Assembly: GCF_002288825.1 (NCBI RefSeq)
Contig: NZ_NSLI01000001.1
Span: 434,001-498,000, forward strand
Direction of reading: 5' to 3'
DNA: 64,000 bases
Source: Sphingomonas lenta
GTDB taxonomy: Bacteria; Pseudomonadota; Alphaproteobacteria; Sphingomonadales; Sphingomonadaceae
In this document: positions 8,976 to 17,488 of the stretch, piece by piece
Layout: every line of letters starts with the position of its first letter
How positions within the stretch are numbered: position 1 is the first letter of the stretch
Position numbers and translations under genes: made by a program
The notes under the pieces: generated by a model
The model's input: the letters and a program-made list of their open reading frames with translations, nothing else
The model's database searches: none
What the model was told of the DNA's origin: nothing

Positions 8976-9314
8976 ATGGCACGCCTGAACTACCTTGAAC
9001 TGCCAGTGCAGGATCTACCGAAAGCGCGCAGCTTCTATGCGGACGCGTTCGCTTGGACGTTCACCGACTTCGGCCCGAGCTACTCGGCGACCATGACCGG
9101 CGACACGGATATTGGACTCCAAGGCGATCCGGCCGAAACGACCGCCGCGCTGCTGCCGGTCATCCAGGTGGACGACCTCGACGCCGCGCTGGCCCGCGTC
9201 GAGGCGGCGGGCGGCACGATCACGCTGCCGATCTTCTCGTTCCCGGGCGGTCGCCGCTTCCACTTCCGCGACCCGGCCGGCCACGAGCTCGCGGCGATGC
9301 AGCCCGCGGCCTAG
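8976..9314 (+). CDS. VOC-superfamily (glyoxalase/dioxygenase fold) protein
   Basis: 112-aa protein with the paired beta-alpha-beta-beta-beta layout of the vicinal oxygen chelate fold. It opens ARLNYLELPVQDLPKARSFYADAF and has the second half-module around IQVDDLDAALARVEAAGG, ending FHFRDPAGHELAAMQ. The closing motif, with its Glu, and the N-terminal Glu of LELPV are candidate metal ligands. A clear GAGGAGG precedes the ATG by 7-8 nt. Proteins of this small stand-alone type range from glyoxalase-like enzymes to antibiotic-binding proteins; the substrate here is unknown. Confidence 0.85.
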   Translation: MARLNYLELPVQDLPKARSFYADAFAWTFTDFGPSYSATMTGDTDIGLQGDPAETTAALLPVIQVDDLDAALARVEAAGGTITLPIFSFPGGRRFHFRDPAGHELAAMQPAA

Positions 9315-9481
9315 GCCGCCAGCTCCTCCGGCCGGCGCTCCCCCGCCTCGTGCAGGCTGTCGAGATAATGCGCCGCGAGTAGGTAGTGCGCCTTCACCGC
9401 GGCCGGGTGCTGGGCCGTCTGCGCCATCTCCAGTTCCGCTTCCGCCCGCCGATAAAAGTACGCGACGTCGTTCTTGTTCAT
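9311..9481 (-). CDS. Small hypothetical protein
   Basis: 56 aa from the ATG at 9481, beginning MNKNDVAYFYRRAEAELEMA, with a regular helical pattern (AELEMAQTA, AHYLLAAHYLDSLHEA) and no membrane segment. It overlaps the end of the convergent VOC gene by 4 nt. Codon use and amphipathic pattern look coding. The composition (YFYRRAEAELEMAQ, HYLLAAHYLD) resembles short alpha-helical proteins seen in other sphingomonads, but I cannot name a family. An in-frame ATG at 9511 would add ten residues. Confidence 0.55.
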   Translation of the reverse strand: MNKNDVAYFYRRAEAELEMAQTAQHPAAVKAHYLLAAHYLDSLHEAGERRPEELAA

Positions 9482-9863
9482 CGAAACTCGTGCTCTCTCC
9501 ATAGCGCGCACGCGTCACCGCTAACCCGGCGCGCGGCGTCGTCATCGGCCCGAAATGGCGAATGCCCCTCGGGACCTCTCAACCGTCACGACCGAGCCCC
9601 GGTTCCGTTTCCGGAACGTTCCCCGGCCAGAAAAGAGCACGGCGGCGGTCCGGTGCAGGAAGGACGGCCGCCGCCGTGCGTCCCGAGCCGCTTGGGAGAA
9701 CGGGCCGGGTTGTCAAAGACCGGATGAACGAGGGTTGCATCATCCGGTCGCGACGCGGATCACATAACCGCAGCGATGACGTCTCGCGTTCACTTGGGTT
9801 GTTAGCGATAGTTAAATGCGGTCAAGCGAGTGTCGGCCCCGATCGCAGGCGGCTCCGGCTCGA
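9482..9863. other. Non-coding gap upstream of small gene and downstream of moaB
   Basis: 382 nt with no convincing gene; short frames present here lack a ribosome-binding site and family likeness. It holds a GC-rich hairpin with a U-tract on the minus strand (9637-9679), a TTCCGGAA palindrome near 9608, and AT-richer sequence at 9760-9820 (GTTGTTAGCGATAGTTAAATG). The last could be a promoter for the minus-strand small gene or simply 3' sequence of moaB. Otherwise I see nothing in it. Confidence 0.5.
9637..9679 (-). terminator. Rho-independent-type terminator (minus strand)
   Basis: A 12-bp perfect stem: GCACGGCGGCGG at 9637-9648 with CCGCCGCCGTGC at 9668-9679. On the minus strand it is followed by TCTTTTCT (complement of 9629-9636), so it fits as a terminator for the moaB transcript about 185 nt past its stop. 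On the plus strand no U-tract follows. Confidence 0.6.
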
Positions 9864-10391
9864 CTACCGCTCCATCAATCGCGGCATGAGCTCGACGAAG
9901 TTGCAGGGCCGGTGCCTGCTGTCGAGCTGGTCTTGAAGGATGCCGTCCCACGCGTCCCTAACCGCCCCGGTCGAGCCCGGTAGCGCGAAGATGTAGGTGC
10001 CCCGCGCCACACAGGCGCAGGCGCGTGATTGGATGGTGGAGGTGCCGATCGTCCGGTAGCTCAGCCAGCGGAACAGCTCGCCGAAGCCGGGGATCATCTT
10101 GTCGGCGACTTGGCTGATCGCCTCGGGCGTCACGTCGCGCCCGGTCACGCCCGTACCGCCCGTCGTGATGACGCAATCGACCGTCGGGTCGTCGATCCAG
10201 CCGTCCAGCTTCGCGACGATCGCGTCGGCGTCGTCGCGTTCGATCGCGCGGTCGGCGAGTTCGTGCCCCGCCGCCGTCAGTCGCTCGACGAGCGTATCGC
10301 CCGAGCGGTCGTCGGCGGGGCCTCGCGTATCCGACACGGTCAGGACGGCGATGCGGACGGGCCTGAACGGCCGCGTCTCATCGACTGGCAT
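9864..10391 (-). CDS. moaB: Molybdenum cofactor biosynthesis protein B (MoaB)
   Basis: 175-aa MogA/MoaB-fold protein of molybdopterin metabolism, acting as adenylyltransferase or as a MoaB of still debated function. Family signatures are [18 protein letters not shown] near the N-terminus, [17 protein letters not shown] in the middle, and the substrate-loop segment [16 protein letters not shown]. The ATG at 10391 is preferred; a frame extending to 10457 has an Arg-rich N-terminus unlike the family. The start overlaps the stop of the lytic transglycosylase gene by 14 nt, so the two are probably in one transcript. No other molybdopterin gene is present in the window. Confidence 0.9.
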   Translation of the reverse strand: MPVDETRPFRPVRIAVLTVSDTRGPADDRSGDTLVERLTAAGHELADRAIERDDADAIVAKLDGWIDDPTVDCVITTGGTGVTGRDVTPEAISQVADKMIPGFGELFRWLSYRTIGTSTIQSRACACVARGTYIFALPGSTGAVRDAWDGILQDQLDSRHRPCNFVELMPRLMER

Positions 10392-12171
10392 TCGTCGGGC
10401 CGACGCCGGCCGTCGCAGTGGCGGTCGGCTGCGCGTTGATCCGCACCGCCGTCGCACCCGTCATGCCGGGGAAGCGCGGCCACATGCCCTGCGCCAGCGC
10501 CTTGCGGCTGGTGGAACCGGCCTTGCCCGCCACGCCCTCGTACATCCAATAATTGCGCAGCACGGTCGTGACGTAACCGCGCGTCTCCCAATACGGGATC
10601 GACTCGATGTAGAGCAGCGGGTCTCCGCCGTCGCGGATCAGATGGTTCCACTCGCCCACGGGCGTCGCGCCGGCATTGTAGGCGGCGATCACCTTGGGCA
10701 GCAGCCCGCCCGTGGTCTGCGTCATGTCGCGCAGCCGCTCCAGGTGGCGCTGGCCGATGTCCATGTTGGTCGACGGCTTGGACAGCACGCTCCGGTCCAT
10801 GCCCGGCAGCCCGCGCTCGCGCGCGAAGTCGATCGCGGCCGCCGGCATGATCTGCATGAGGCCGTAGGCGCCCGCGGGACTGACCACCGTCGGCCGGAAG
10901 CGCGACTCCTCCAGCGTGTGCGCGAACACGAGCGCCTTGTCGACGCGCCAGCCGCTGTCCGGCTTCCAGGTCGGTACGGGATAGCGCATCTCGGCGGCGG
11001 GGCGGAACCCGGCCGGGCAGTTGTGCGCGAGCCAGAGCGTCGTGTCGGGAAGGTCCAGCGTCTCGGCCAGGCGGAGCAGGCCGGGGAACTCCGTCGTCGA
11101 GCCGATCCGCGCCTGGTGACGCAGCACGTCGTCGGCCAGCCCGGCCTCGCCGATCTCGACCAGCGCGGCCGCGACGCGGACGTTGGGCCGCCTGTCGAGC
11201 GCCGCCCAGTCGCCTGCGACGAGCCCCGTCTTTGGCGCGACCGCCGCCTTCATGCCCAGCGTCTGGCGGGCGAGCTGGCCGTAGAAGCTTTCGGAGAACT
11301 GCGCGGCGTTCTTCAAGCGTGCTTCGACGCGGTCGGGCCGGCGGCACGCCATGTCCGCGCGCGCGGCCCAGTAGAGGCCGGCCGCCCGCAGATCGACGTC
11401 GCCGGCGCGCGCCGCGACGTTCTCGAAACCCTGCGCCGCCGCGGCGCAATCGCCCGTGCGCCACGCCGACAGCGCGCTCGTCCAGCGCGCCTGCACCGCC
11501 CACTCGCCCCAGCCGTTCTCGGCCTTGGCGGCCATGGCGCGCGCGTTCACGTCGTCGTGGCGCAGGAAGTAGATCCAGGCGACGCGCGCCTGCCATTCGG
11601 TCAGTGCTTCGGGCGACAGGCCGGGCGTCGCCTCCAGCAGCGCCTGCGCCTCTACGCCCAAGTCCGCCTTGACGAGCGGCTGCATCCTGTCGGCCAGGTC
11701 GGCCGCGATCTGGTCGCTCTTGACCGCCTTGGCGCGCACCCGACGCGGCGCGCCGTCGTTCCAGATCAGCCGTTGCGCGGTCGGCAGCGGCGGCAGTTCC
11801 TCGGCGCCCCGCGTCCGCGCGAGCCGCGCCAGCGCCTCCGCCTGGGGCAGCTCCGGCGCCTCGTTCAGCAGCGCGACCAGAGGCTCCAACTCGGCGCGGG
11901 GCGAGTTCTTGGCGGTGAACAGCTCCGCGCGCGCCACTGCGTGGAGCGGTCCCGGCTTCAGCGCGTCGAGCGCGAGCTGCGCGTCGAGCCAGCGCCCGTC
12001 GCGGATCGCCGCGAACGCCGCGCGGTACCCGTCGCGCTGCTCGGCGTCGAGTTGCGCCGGGATCTGCGTGCGCGGCGCGGCCGCCGCGGCGGGGGGCTCG
12101 GCGGCCTCGTTCGCCAGCGCCGGCTCGGCCATGAGCGCGAGGGCGCACGTGAAGAGGAGCTTGTTCTTCAT
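10378..12171 (-). CDS. Soluble lytic murein transglycosylase (Slt70-like)
   Basis: 597-aa periplasmic enzyme that cleaves peptidoglycan glycan strands to 1,6-anhydro-MurNAc products. It has a signal peptide ([20 protein letters not shown]), a long alpha-helical superhelical region with TPR-like pairs, and a C-terminal SLT domain. The catalytic Glu sits in LEESRFRP, followed by the family motif [13 protein letters not shown] and later AYNAG. Length and order match Slt70. It is coupled by ATGA overlap to the upstream UDG-like gene and overlaps moaB downstream, giving a three-gene unit on the minus strand. Confidence 0.92.
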   Translation of the reverse strand: MKNKLLFTCALALMAEPALANEAAEPPAAAAAPRTQIPAQLDAEQRDGYRAAFAAIRDGRWLDAQLALDALKPGPLHAVARAELFTAKNSPRAELEPLVALLNEAPELPQAEALARLARTRGAEELPPLPTAQRLIWNDGAPRRVRAKAVKSDQIAADLADRMQPLVKADLGVEAQALLEATPGLSPEALTEWQARVAWIYFLRHDDVNARAMAAKAENGWGEWAVQARWTSALSAWRTGDCAAAAQGFENVAARAGDVDLRAAGLYWAARADMACRRPDRVEARLKNAAQFSESFYGQLARQTLGMKAAVAPKTGLVAGDWAALDRRPNVRVAAALVEIGEAGLADDVLRHQARIGSTTEFPGLLRLAETLDLPDTTLWLAHNCPAGFRPAAEMRYPVPTWKPDSGWRVDKALVFAHTLEESRFRPTVVSPAGAYGLMQIMPAAAIDFARERGLPGMDRSVLSKPSTNMDIGQRHLERLRDMTQTTGGLLPKVIAAYNAGATPVGEWNHLIRDGGDPLLYIESIPYWETRGYVTTVLRNYWMYEGVAGKAGSTSRKALAQGMWPRFPGMTGATAVRINAQPTATATAGVGPTNASR

Positions 12172-12932
12172 TTCCCCGTTCCCCGGATCAGCAACTGCAG
12201 GTCCGCCCAGGCCTCGCGCTTCCGGCCCGGGTTCTCCAACAGGAACCGCGGGTGGAAGCTCGCGACCGCCTCCGACCGGCCACCCTTATGGTCGATGGGG
12301 TGCAATCGTCCCCTGGCCTCCAGCACGCTCATCCCGAGCACCGCACGGCTCGCCGTATCGCCCATCAGCAGCAGCCGCTTGGGCGCGACGAGCCCGGCGT
12401 GGTGGCGCGCCAGCTCGCCCAGCCGCGCCTGGTCGTCGCGGCCGACCCGCCCGCCCGTGGGGCGCTTGGCGCAGACCGACGCCAGGTGCACCGACTCGCG
12501 CGACAGGCCGATCGCGGCGAGCATGCGGTCGAACAGCCGCCCCGCTTCGCCCGACAGCAGCTTGCCCGCCGCGCAATCCTCACGGTCGGGCACGTCGGAC
12601 AGCACCATGACGGCCGCGGGTGCCGGCCCGCTCGCCAGTACCGCGGGCCCGATCCAGCGCGCTTCAGGCGCGTGCTCGCCCCCGCGCCAGGCCAGGAACG
12701 CGTCCCACTCGCCCGGCGGCAGGTCGGTGCTCTCAGGCTCGGCGGTGGGCGCGGGAGGAGACGCGGCGGGCTTCGCGAACCAGTCGCGGGGAGTATCCTC
12801 GACGAGCAGGTCGACGCCCGCGTCGCGCCACCATTCCAGCGCGGATTCCAGCACTTGCCGGTCGTATTGGGCGACCTCGCTCACTATATGCGGGCTTGAG
12901 CGAAGGTTGACGTTCACGTCAACCTGCCCCAT
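12168..12932 (-). CDS. Uracil-DNA glycosylase superfamily protein, degenerate motifs
   Basis: 254-aa protein whose C-terminal 170 residues follow the UDG family 4/5 layout: a motif-1 region (VLSDVPDREDCAAGKLLSGE), AGRLFDRMLAAIGL, LLLMGDTASRAVLG, and motif 2 SFHPRFLL. In family 4 enzymes motif 1 is GEAPG and four Cys bind a 4Fe-4S cluster. Here motif 1 is SDVPD and only two Cys are present (DREDC and ASVCA), so the cluster is probably absent and activity is uncertain. The N-terminal third is Pro/Ala-rich linker. The ATG at 12932 has no good Shine-Dalgarno sequence; a GTG at 12884 is possible. It overlaps the transglycosylase gene by ATGA. Confidence 0.78.
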   Translation of the reverse strand: MGQVDVNVNLRSSPHIVSEVAQYDRQVLESALEWWRDAGVDLLVEDTPRDWFAKPAASPPAPTAEPESTDLPPGEWDAFLAWRGGEHAPEARWIGPAVLASGPAPAAVMVLSDVPDREDCAAGKLLSGEAGRLFDRMLAAIGLSRESVHLASVCAKRPTGGRVGRDDQARLGELARHHAGLVAPKRLLLMGDTASRAVLGMSVLEARGRLHPIDHKGGRSEAVASFHPRFLLENPGRKREAWADLQLLIRGTGK

Positions 12933-13000
12933 CGCCGAAACAAGACGGAACGAAACGCGCCCGCGCCCGATCGTTACGGGGCCGTGGCCAGGAGAGTGGA

Positions 13001-14656
13001 ATGAGCGAACGCGAGTCGATGCCCTATGACGTCGTGATCGTCGGTGCCGGTCCCGCCGGCCTGACCGCCGCGATCCGGCTGAAGCAGCTCAGCAACGAGA
13101 ACGGCCAGGAGCTGTCCGTCTGCGTGCTCGAGAAGGGTTCGGAGGTCGGCGCGCACATCCTGTCGGGCGCGGTGATCGATCCGCAGGGGATGGACGAGCT
13201 GTTCCCGGACTGGCGCGACACCGACTGCCCGCTCGCGCAAACGCCGGTGACCGAGAACTACCATTGGGTGCTGACCAAGAAGGGTAAGGTCAACTTGCCG
13301 CACCTGTGGACGCCTCCGTTCCTCCACAACAAGGGCACCTACACGACCTCGCTCGCCAACCTCTGCCGCTGGCTGGCGGGCAAGGCCGAGGAGCTGGGCG
13401 TCGAGATCTTCCCCGGCTTCGCCGCCGCCGAGATCCTCTATCACGAGGACGGGCGCGTGAAGGGCGTGGCGACCGGCGACATGGGTGTCGCACGCGACGG
13501 CACGCGCAAGCCCGACTACCAGCCCGGCCTTGAGCTCCACGCCAAGTACACCTTCTTCTCCGAGGGCGCGCGCGGGCACCTGACCAAGCAGGTCATCCGG
13601 CAGTTCGATCTCGATCGCGACAGCCAGCCCCAGACCTACGGCCTGGGCGTCAAGGAGCTGTGGGACATCGCGCCCGAGAAGCATGTGCCCGGCCGCGTCA
13701 TCCACACCCAGGGCTTCCCGCTCGACGAGCACACCAACGGCGGCGGCTGGATCTACCACCAGGCGAACGGGCAGGTGTCGATCGGCTTCGTCACCTGGCT
13801 CAACTACTCCAACCCGTACGTCTCGCCCTTCCACGAGATGCAGACCTGGAAGACGCACCCGGCGGTCGCCGAGCTGCTGGAGGGCGGCAAGCGCGTGGCG
13901 TACGGCGCGCGCGTCATCAACGAGGGCGGGCTTCAGGCCATCCCCGAGCTCGTCTTCCCCGGCGGCGCGCTGATCGGCTGCTCGGCGGGCTTCCTTAACG
14001 TGCCGCGCATTAAGGGCGTTCACGGCGCGCAGAAGTCGGCGATGATGGCCGCCGAGGCGGCGTTCGAGGCGATCCGGGCGGGCCGCGAGGGCGACACGCT
14101 TTACGCCTACCCGCAGGCGTTCCGCGCGTCCTGGCTGTACAAGGAGCTGTCCGTCGCCCGCAACGTCGCGCCGCTGGTCAAGAAGTTCGGCGACTTCGCC
14201 GGGTCCGGCCTGTCAGGCGTCAATATGTGGTTCGAGCATTTCGGCGTCCGCATGCCGTTCACCATGAAGCTCAAGCCCGACCACACGACCTTGTGGCGCA
14301 AGGACCAGGTCAAGCCGAAGGTGTACCCCAAGCCCGACGGCGTGCTCACCTTCGACCGGCTGTCCTCGGTGTTCCTGTCGAACACCAACCACGAGGAGGA
14401 CCAGCCCGTCCACCTCCAGCTCAAGGATCCGTCGCGCCCGATCGAGTACAACCTGCCGCTCTACGACGAGCCGTCGCGGCTCTACTGCCCGGCAGGGGTG
14501 TACGAGGTCGTCGGCGAAGAGGAGGGCGACCCGAAGTACGTCATCAACGCGCAGAACTGCGTCCACTGTAAAACGTGCGACATCAAGGACCCGACGCAGA
14601 ACATCAACTGGGTCGTGCCGGAGGGCGGGGGTGGGCCTAATTACCCGAATATGTAG
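13001..14656 (+). CDS. Electron transfer flavoprotein-ubiquinone oxidoreductase
   Basis: 551-aa membrane-associated flavoprotein that passes electrons from ETF, reduced by acyl-CoA and other dehydrogenases, to ubiquinone. It has an N-terminal FAD-binding GAGPAG (15-20) and a central quinone-binding and ETF-interacting region. The C-terminal ferredoxin-like 4Fe-4S site is CVHCKTCDIKDP, with Cys520, 523 and 526 plus a distal Cys near 496 in RLYCPAG. Length is as expected. Together with the acyl-CoA ligase upstream it fits fatty-acid oxidation. It is divergent from the UDG-like gene, and its 3' end overlaps the TPR gene by 26 nt. Confidence 0.95.
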   Translation: MSERESMPYDVVIVGAGPAGLTAAIRLKQLSNENGQELSVCVLEKGSEVGAHILSGAVIDPQGMDELFPDWRDTDCPLAQTPVTENYHWVLTKKGKVNLPHLWTPPFLHNKGTYTTSLANLCRWLAGKAEELGVEIFPGFAAAEILYHEDGRVKGVATGDMGVARDGTRKPDYQPGLELHAKYTFFSEGARGHLTKQVIRQFDLDRDSQPQTYGLGVKELWDIAPEKHVPGRVIHTQGFPLDEHTNGGGWIYHQANGQVSIGFVTWLNYSNPYVSPFHEMQTWKTHPAVAELLEGGKRVAYGARVINEGGLQAIPELVFPGGALIGCSAGFLNVPRIKGVHGAQKSAMMAAEAAFEAIRAGREGDTLYAYPQAFRASWLYKELSVARNVAPLVKKFGDFAGSGLSGVNMWFEHFGVRMPFTMKLKPDHTTLWRKDQVKPKVYPKPDGVLTFDRLSSVFLSNTNHEEDQPVHLQLKDPSRPIEYNLPLYDEPSRLYCPAGVYEVVGEEEGDPKYVINAQNCVHCKTCDIKDPTQNINWVVPEGGGGPNYPNM

Positions 14657-16274
14657 CGCGCCAGCGCGGCCGGCGTCGGCTCGCCGACGGTCGACGACGC
14701 GGCTTCGCCGCGGTGCGCTCACGCTTGGTCTGGCGCTCGTCCCCACGCCGGCCCTCGCAGACACCAGCGGACTCGCTGCCTATCTCCGCGCCCGCGTCGC
14801 CGACAGTCGCGGCGAGGTCGACCGCGCCGCCGCCGACTACGCCCGCGCACTCACGCAAGCGTCCGACCCTGCCGTCGCGATCCGCGCCTATCGCGAGGCG
14901 CTCGCCGCCGGCGATCTTCAGCTCGCCGCCCGCGCGCTCGCCATCCTCGACAAGGCCGGCGTCGCCCCGGAGGATGCAACGCTTCTCACCGCGGCCCGAG
15001 CCGCGCGCGCGGGCGACACGGCCGCGGTCGAAGCCGCTGCGGCGAAGCTCGGCGCCGGCCGGCTCGTCATCCTCGCGCCCGTGGTTCGCGCCTGGGTAGC
15101 GCAATCGCGTGGGCAGGATCCGATGCCGGTTCTCGAGAGCGCGACCGATCCCGTCGCGCGCCGCTTGGCCACCGAAGCGCGCGTGCTCCTGCTCATCGCG
15201 GCGGGTCGGGCGGACGAAGGGCTTCAACAGCTTCAGTCGCTCGGCGGCGCGAGCGCGGCGATGGACGTCCGCATCGCCGCGGCGCAGCTACTGGGCGGCG
15301 CAGGCAAGCCGGAGCTCGCGCGCCGGCTGTTTCCCGCCGACCAGTCCGGCATCGCCGACGCGCTCGCGCGCGCGCCGGTGAAGCCGTCGCCCGGCTTCGG
15401 CGTGTCGCGCCTGTTCGCGCGCGTCGCGTCCGACTTGGTGGGCGGCGACGAGCCCAACCTGCTCAGCATCACGCTCACCCGCGCCGCGCTCGTCGCGGAC
15501 CCCAGCAACGACCGCGCCCGCCTGCTCCTGGCCAACGCGCTCGCCAAGGCGGGCGCGACCGACCGCGCGCTCGCCGTGCTGGGCGAGATCGGGAATGACA
15601 GCCCGTTCGGCTCCGCCGCCGCTTCCGCCCGCATCACCGTCCTCACGGGCGCGAACCGCCGCGCGGAAGCGCTCGCCGACGCGCGCCGGCTCGCCGAGCG
15701 CGGAGATAGCGGCCGCAACGACTGGCAGCTCTACGGCGACCTCCTCTCCGCGTCCGACCGCCCGGCGGAGGCGGTTCCCTTCTACCGCCGCATCGCGGAG
15801 GGCGAGGGCAGGGGCGAGTGGGACGCTTGGATGCAGCTCGGCGGTGCTCTGGAGCTGGCGGGCGACTGGCCGGCCGCGCGCGATGCGCTCGCGCGGGCGG
15901 TCCAACTCGCCCCCGACGAGCCGCTCGCGCTGAACTATCTCGGCTATGCCCGCATCACGCGCGGTGAGGCGAGGGAGGCGTCCACGCGCCTCCTCGAGCG
16001 CGCGCACCAGCTCGCGCCGGAAAACACGTCCATCACCGATTCGCTCGGCTGGGCATATCATCTCACGGGCGACACGCGCCGCGCGCTGCCGCTGCTGGAA
16101 CGCGCGGCCGAAGGCGAGCCGGGCAACGCCGAGATCGCCGAGCATTTGGGTGACGCCTATTGGGCGCTCGGCCGGCGCTACGAGGCGCGCTACGCGTGGC
16201 GGGCCGCGGCGGTGGTGGCGGATGCGAAGGACAAGGCGCGGCTGAGCGAGAAGGCTGTGACGGGTCTGCCTTAA
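14631..16274 (+). CDS. Tetratricopeptide repeat protein, probably exported
   Basis: 547 aa from a GTG at 14631. A basic, Arg-rich N-terminus is followed by a hydrophobic run ending VPTPALA, a likely signal peptide. The remainder is helical repeat, with recognisable TPR units in the C-terminal half (LQLGGALELAGDWPAARDAL, ALNYLGYARITRGEA, DSLGWAYHLTGDTRRALPLL, AEHLGDAYWALGRRYEARYA). It probably serves as a scaffold in the periplasm or at the membrane; no enzyme domain is visible. It overlaps the ETF-QO gene by 26 nt, suggesting co-transcription. The start is uncertain because no ATG lies near the signal-like segment. Confidence 0.8.
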   Translation: MGLITRICSAPARPASARRRSTTRLRRGALTLGLALVPTPALADTSGLAAYLRARVADSRGEVDRAAADYARALTQASDPAVAIRAYREALAAGDLQLAARALAILDKAGVAPEDATLLTAARAARAGDTAAVEAAAAKLGAGRLVILAPVVRAWVAQSRGQDPMPVLESATDPVARRLATEARVLLLIAAGRADEGLQQLQSLGGASAAMDVRIAAAQLLGGAGKPELARRLFPADQSGIADALARAPVKPSPGFGVSRLFARVASDLVGGDEPNLLSITLTRAALVADPSNDRARLLLANALAKAGATDRALAVLGEIGNDSPFGSAAASARITVLTGANRRAEALADARRLAERGDSGRNDWQLYGDLLSASDRPAEAVPFYRRIAEGEGRGEWDAWMQLGGALELAGDWPAARDALARAVQLAPDEPLALNYLGYARITRGEAREASTRLLERAHQLAPENTSITDSLGWAYHLTGDTRRALPLLERAAEGEPGNAEIAEHLGDAYWALGRRYEARYAWRAAAVVADAKDKARLSEKAVTGLP

Positions 16275-16316
16275 CTGCCCCTCCCTCGAAGGGGACGCGC
16301 TCGCTATGGCGCGCCC

Positions 16317-17141
16317 GTGATCCGCGAACCAGCCCCCGCCAAGCTCAATCTCGCCCTCCACGTCCGAGCTCGTCGCCCGGACGGCTACCACGACCTGGAG
16401 ACCCTGTTCGCCTTCTGCCGCGACGGCGACCTGATCGAACTGGCCCCCGCCGAAGCGAACCGCTTCGCCATCGCCGGACCCTTCGCCGCCGCCCTGGAGG
16501 AGTCGACCGACAACCTCGTCACCCGAGCCGCCCAAGCCTTCGCGACCGCGTTCGGCGTGACCCGCCCCCACGCGATCACGCTCACCAAGAACCTGCCGGT
16601 CGCGTCGGGCATCGGCGGCGGCTCGGCCGACGCGGCGGCCACGCTGCGCGCGCTCGCCAGGCTGCACGGGGTGCCGCTCGACCGTCCCGACCTTCACGCC
16701 CTCGCCGCGGAACTCGGCGCCGACGTTCCCGCCTGCCTGCTCGGCCGCACCGCGATCGGGCGGGGGAGGGGGGACGCGCTTCGGCCTGTCCCCGGGCTGC
16801 CGAGCCTGCCCGTCCTCCTCGTCAATCCAGGCGTGCCCGTCTCCACCGCCGCCGTGTTCGCACGCTGGGACGGCGCCGACCGCGGACCGCTGGGCGGGGG
16901 CGATCCGCTTTCGGTCGCGCGCGCCGGCCGCAACGACCTGGAGCCCGCAGCCCGCGCACTCGCGCCCGAGATCGACGAGGTGCTCGCGCTGCTCTCCGCG
17001 CAGCCCGGCGTGCTGCTCGCCCGCATGTCCGGTTCCGGCGCGACCTGCTTCGCGCTGTTCGAGGACGAGCGCGCACGCGCCGTGGCACGCGATGCGGTCG
17101 CCGAGCGGGGCTGGTGGCGTCTCGAAACGGCACTGGCCTGA
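16317..17141 (+). CDS. ispE: 4-(cytidine 5'-diphospho)-2-C-methyl-D-erythritol kinase
   Basis: 274-aa GHMP kinase that phosphorylates CDP-methylerythritol in the MEP isoprenoid pathway. It begins EPAPAKLNLALHVRARRPDGYH, with the catalytic Lys/Asn block, has the GHMP ATP-binding glycine loop LPVASGIGGGSADAAATLRAL, and ends with the MSGSGATCFALF motif. It starts with GTG at 16317, 42 nt after the TPR gene. dxr and ispDF, elsewhere in the window, are other steps of the same pathway. Confidence 0.95.
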   Translation: MIREPAPAKLNLALHVRARRPDGYHDLETLFAFCRDGDLIELAPAEANRFAIAGPFAAALEESTDNLVTRAAQAFATAFGVTRPHAITLTKNLPVASGIGGGSADAAATLRALARLHGVPLDRPDLHALAAELGADVPACLLGRTAIGRGRGDALRPVPGLPSLPVLLVNPGVPVSTAAVFARWDGADRGPLGGGDPLSVARAGRNDLEPAARALAPEIDEVLALLSAQPGVLLARMSGSGATCFALFEDERARAVARDAVAERGWWRLETALA

Positions 17142-17196
17142 CACGCGGCCGTGCCGCGCCGGGACGGTCGCGCCCAATTAGCGCTGGCGTTCGAGG

Positions 17197-17212
17197 TGGC
17201 ATCCTGCTTGCA
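17197..17212 (+). promoter_or_regulatory. Candidate sigma-54 (-24/-12) promoter
   Basis: TGGCATCCTGCTTGCA matches the sigma-54 promoter layout: TGGCA, then TTGCA, with the GG and GC dinucleotides separated by exactly 10 nt. A start would fall near 17223. No protein gene lies between this point and the hairpin at 17291-17322, so it would drive either a short RNA or, by read-through, recA. The window encodes sigma-54-type activators (NtrC, NtrX). Confidence 0.5.
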
Positions 17213-17222
17213 ATGTGTTTCG

Positions 17223-17330
17223 AGACGGGTCCGAGGAGGGGAAACCTCGCGCATCCGTCGGTGGTCCGCGGTCCCCGCGCGCCATTGCACGAAAGGGCGG
17301 CCGTCCGCGCGGCCGCCCTTTCTCGTTTCT
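17223..17330 (+). ncRNA. Candidate small RNA between ispE and recA
   Basis: An inferred transcript of about 108 nt from the sigma-54-type promoter to the strong hairpin terminator ending near 17330. It contains a short stem CGAGG...CCTCG that presents a purine-rich AGGGGAAA loop (17231-17252), then a single-stranded-looking stretch and the terminator stem. No ORF in it looks coding. The alternative is that this is simply the 3' untranslated region of ispE. I do not recognise it as a known RNA family. Confidence 0.35.
17291..17330 (+). terminator. Strong rho-independent-type terminator
   Basis: A 13-bp perfect stem (GAAAGGGCGGCCG at 17291-17303 with CGGCCGCCCTTTC at 17310-17322) is followed by TCGTTTCT. 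It separates recA from everything upstream and would end both ispE read-through and the candidate small RNA. Confidence 0.85.
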
Positions 17331-17393
17331 GCTTTCGGTCGCGCGCTTTTTCCTCCCCTACGGGAAGGAAAATTCCTTGTATCGTGCTGCTCT

Positions 17394-17408
17394 GTTCCTA
17401 TCTTGTTC
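17394..17408 (+). promoter_or_regulatory. LexA (SOS) box of recA
   Basis: GTTC-CTATCTT-GTTC matches the alphaproteobacterial LexA site, GTTC-N7-GTTC. It lies 80 nt before the recA start, in an AT-richer patch that is a plausible promoter. recA is the expected target of such a site. Confidence 0.85.
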
Positions 17409-17488
17409 CTGCTTACGACAGAGTGTAAATGACAGCACGCGCGTTGATGGTTTCGCGTGATTGCTATAGCCACGAGGACGAACAGGAC

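Noticed and set aside
10099..13029. A 976-codon open frame on the plus strand opposite the transglycosylase and UDG-like genes
   Set aside because: It is a shadow frame of GC-rich codons; the translation is Arg/Gly/Ala/His-rich with no domain, while the minus strand holds clear families.
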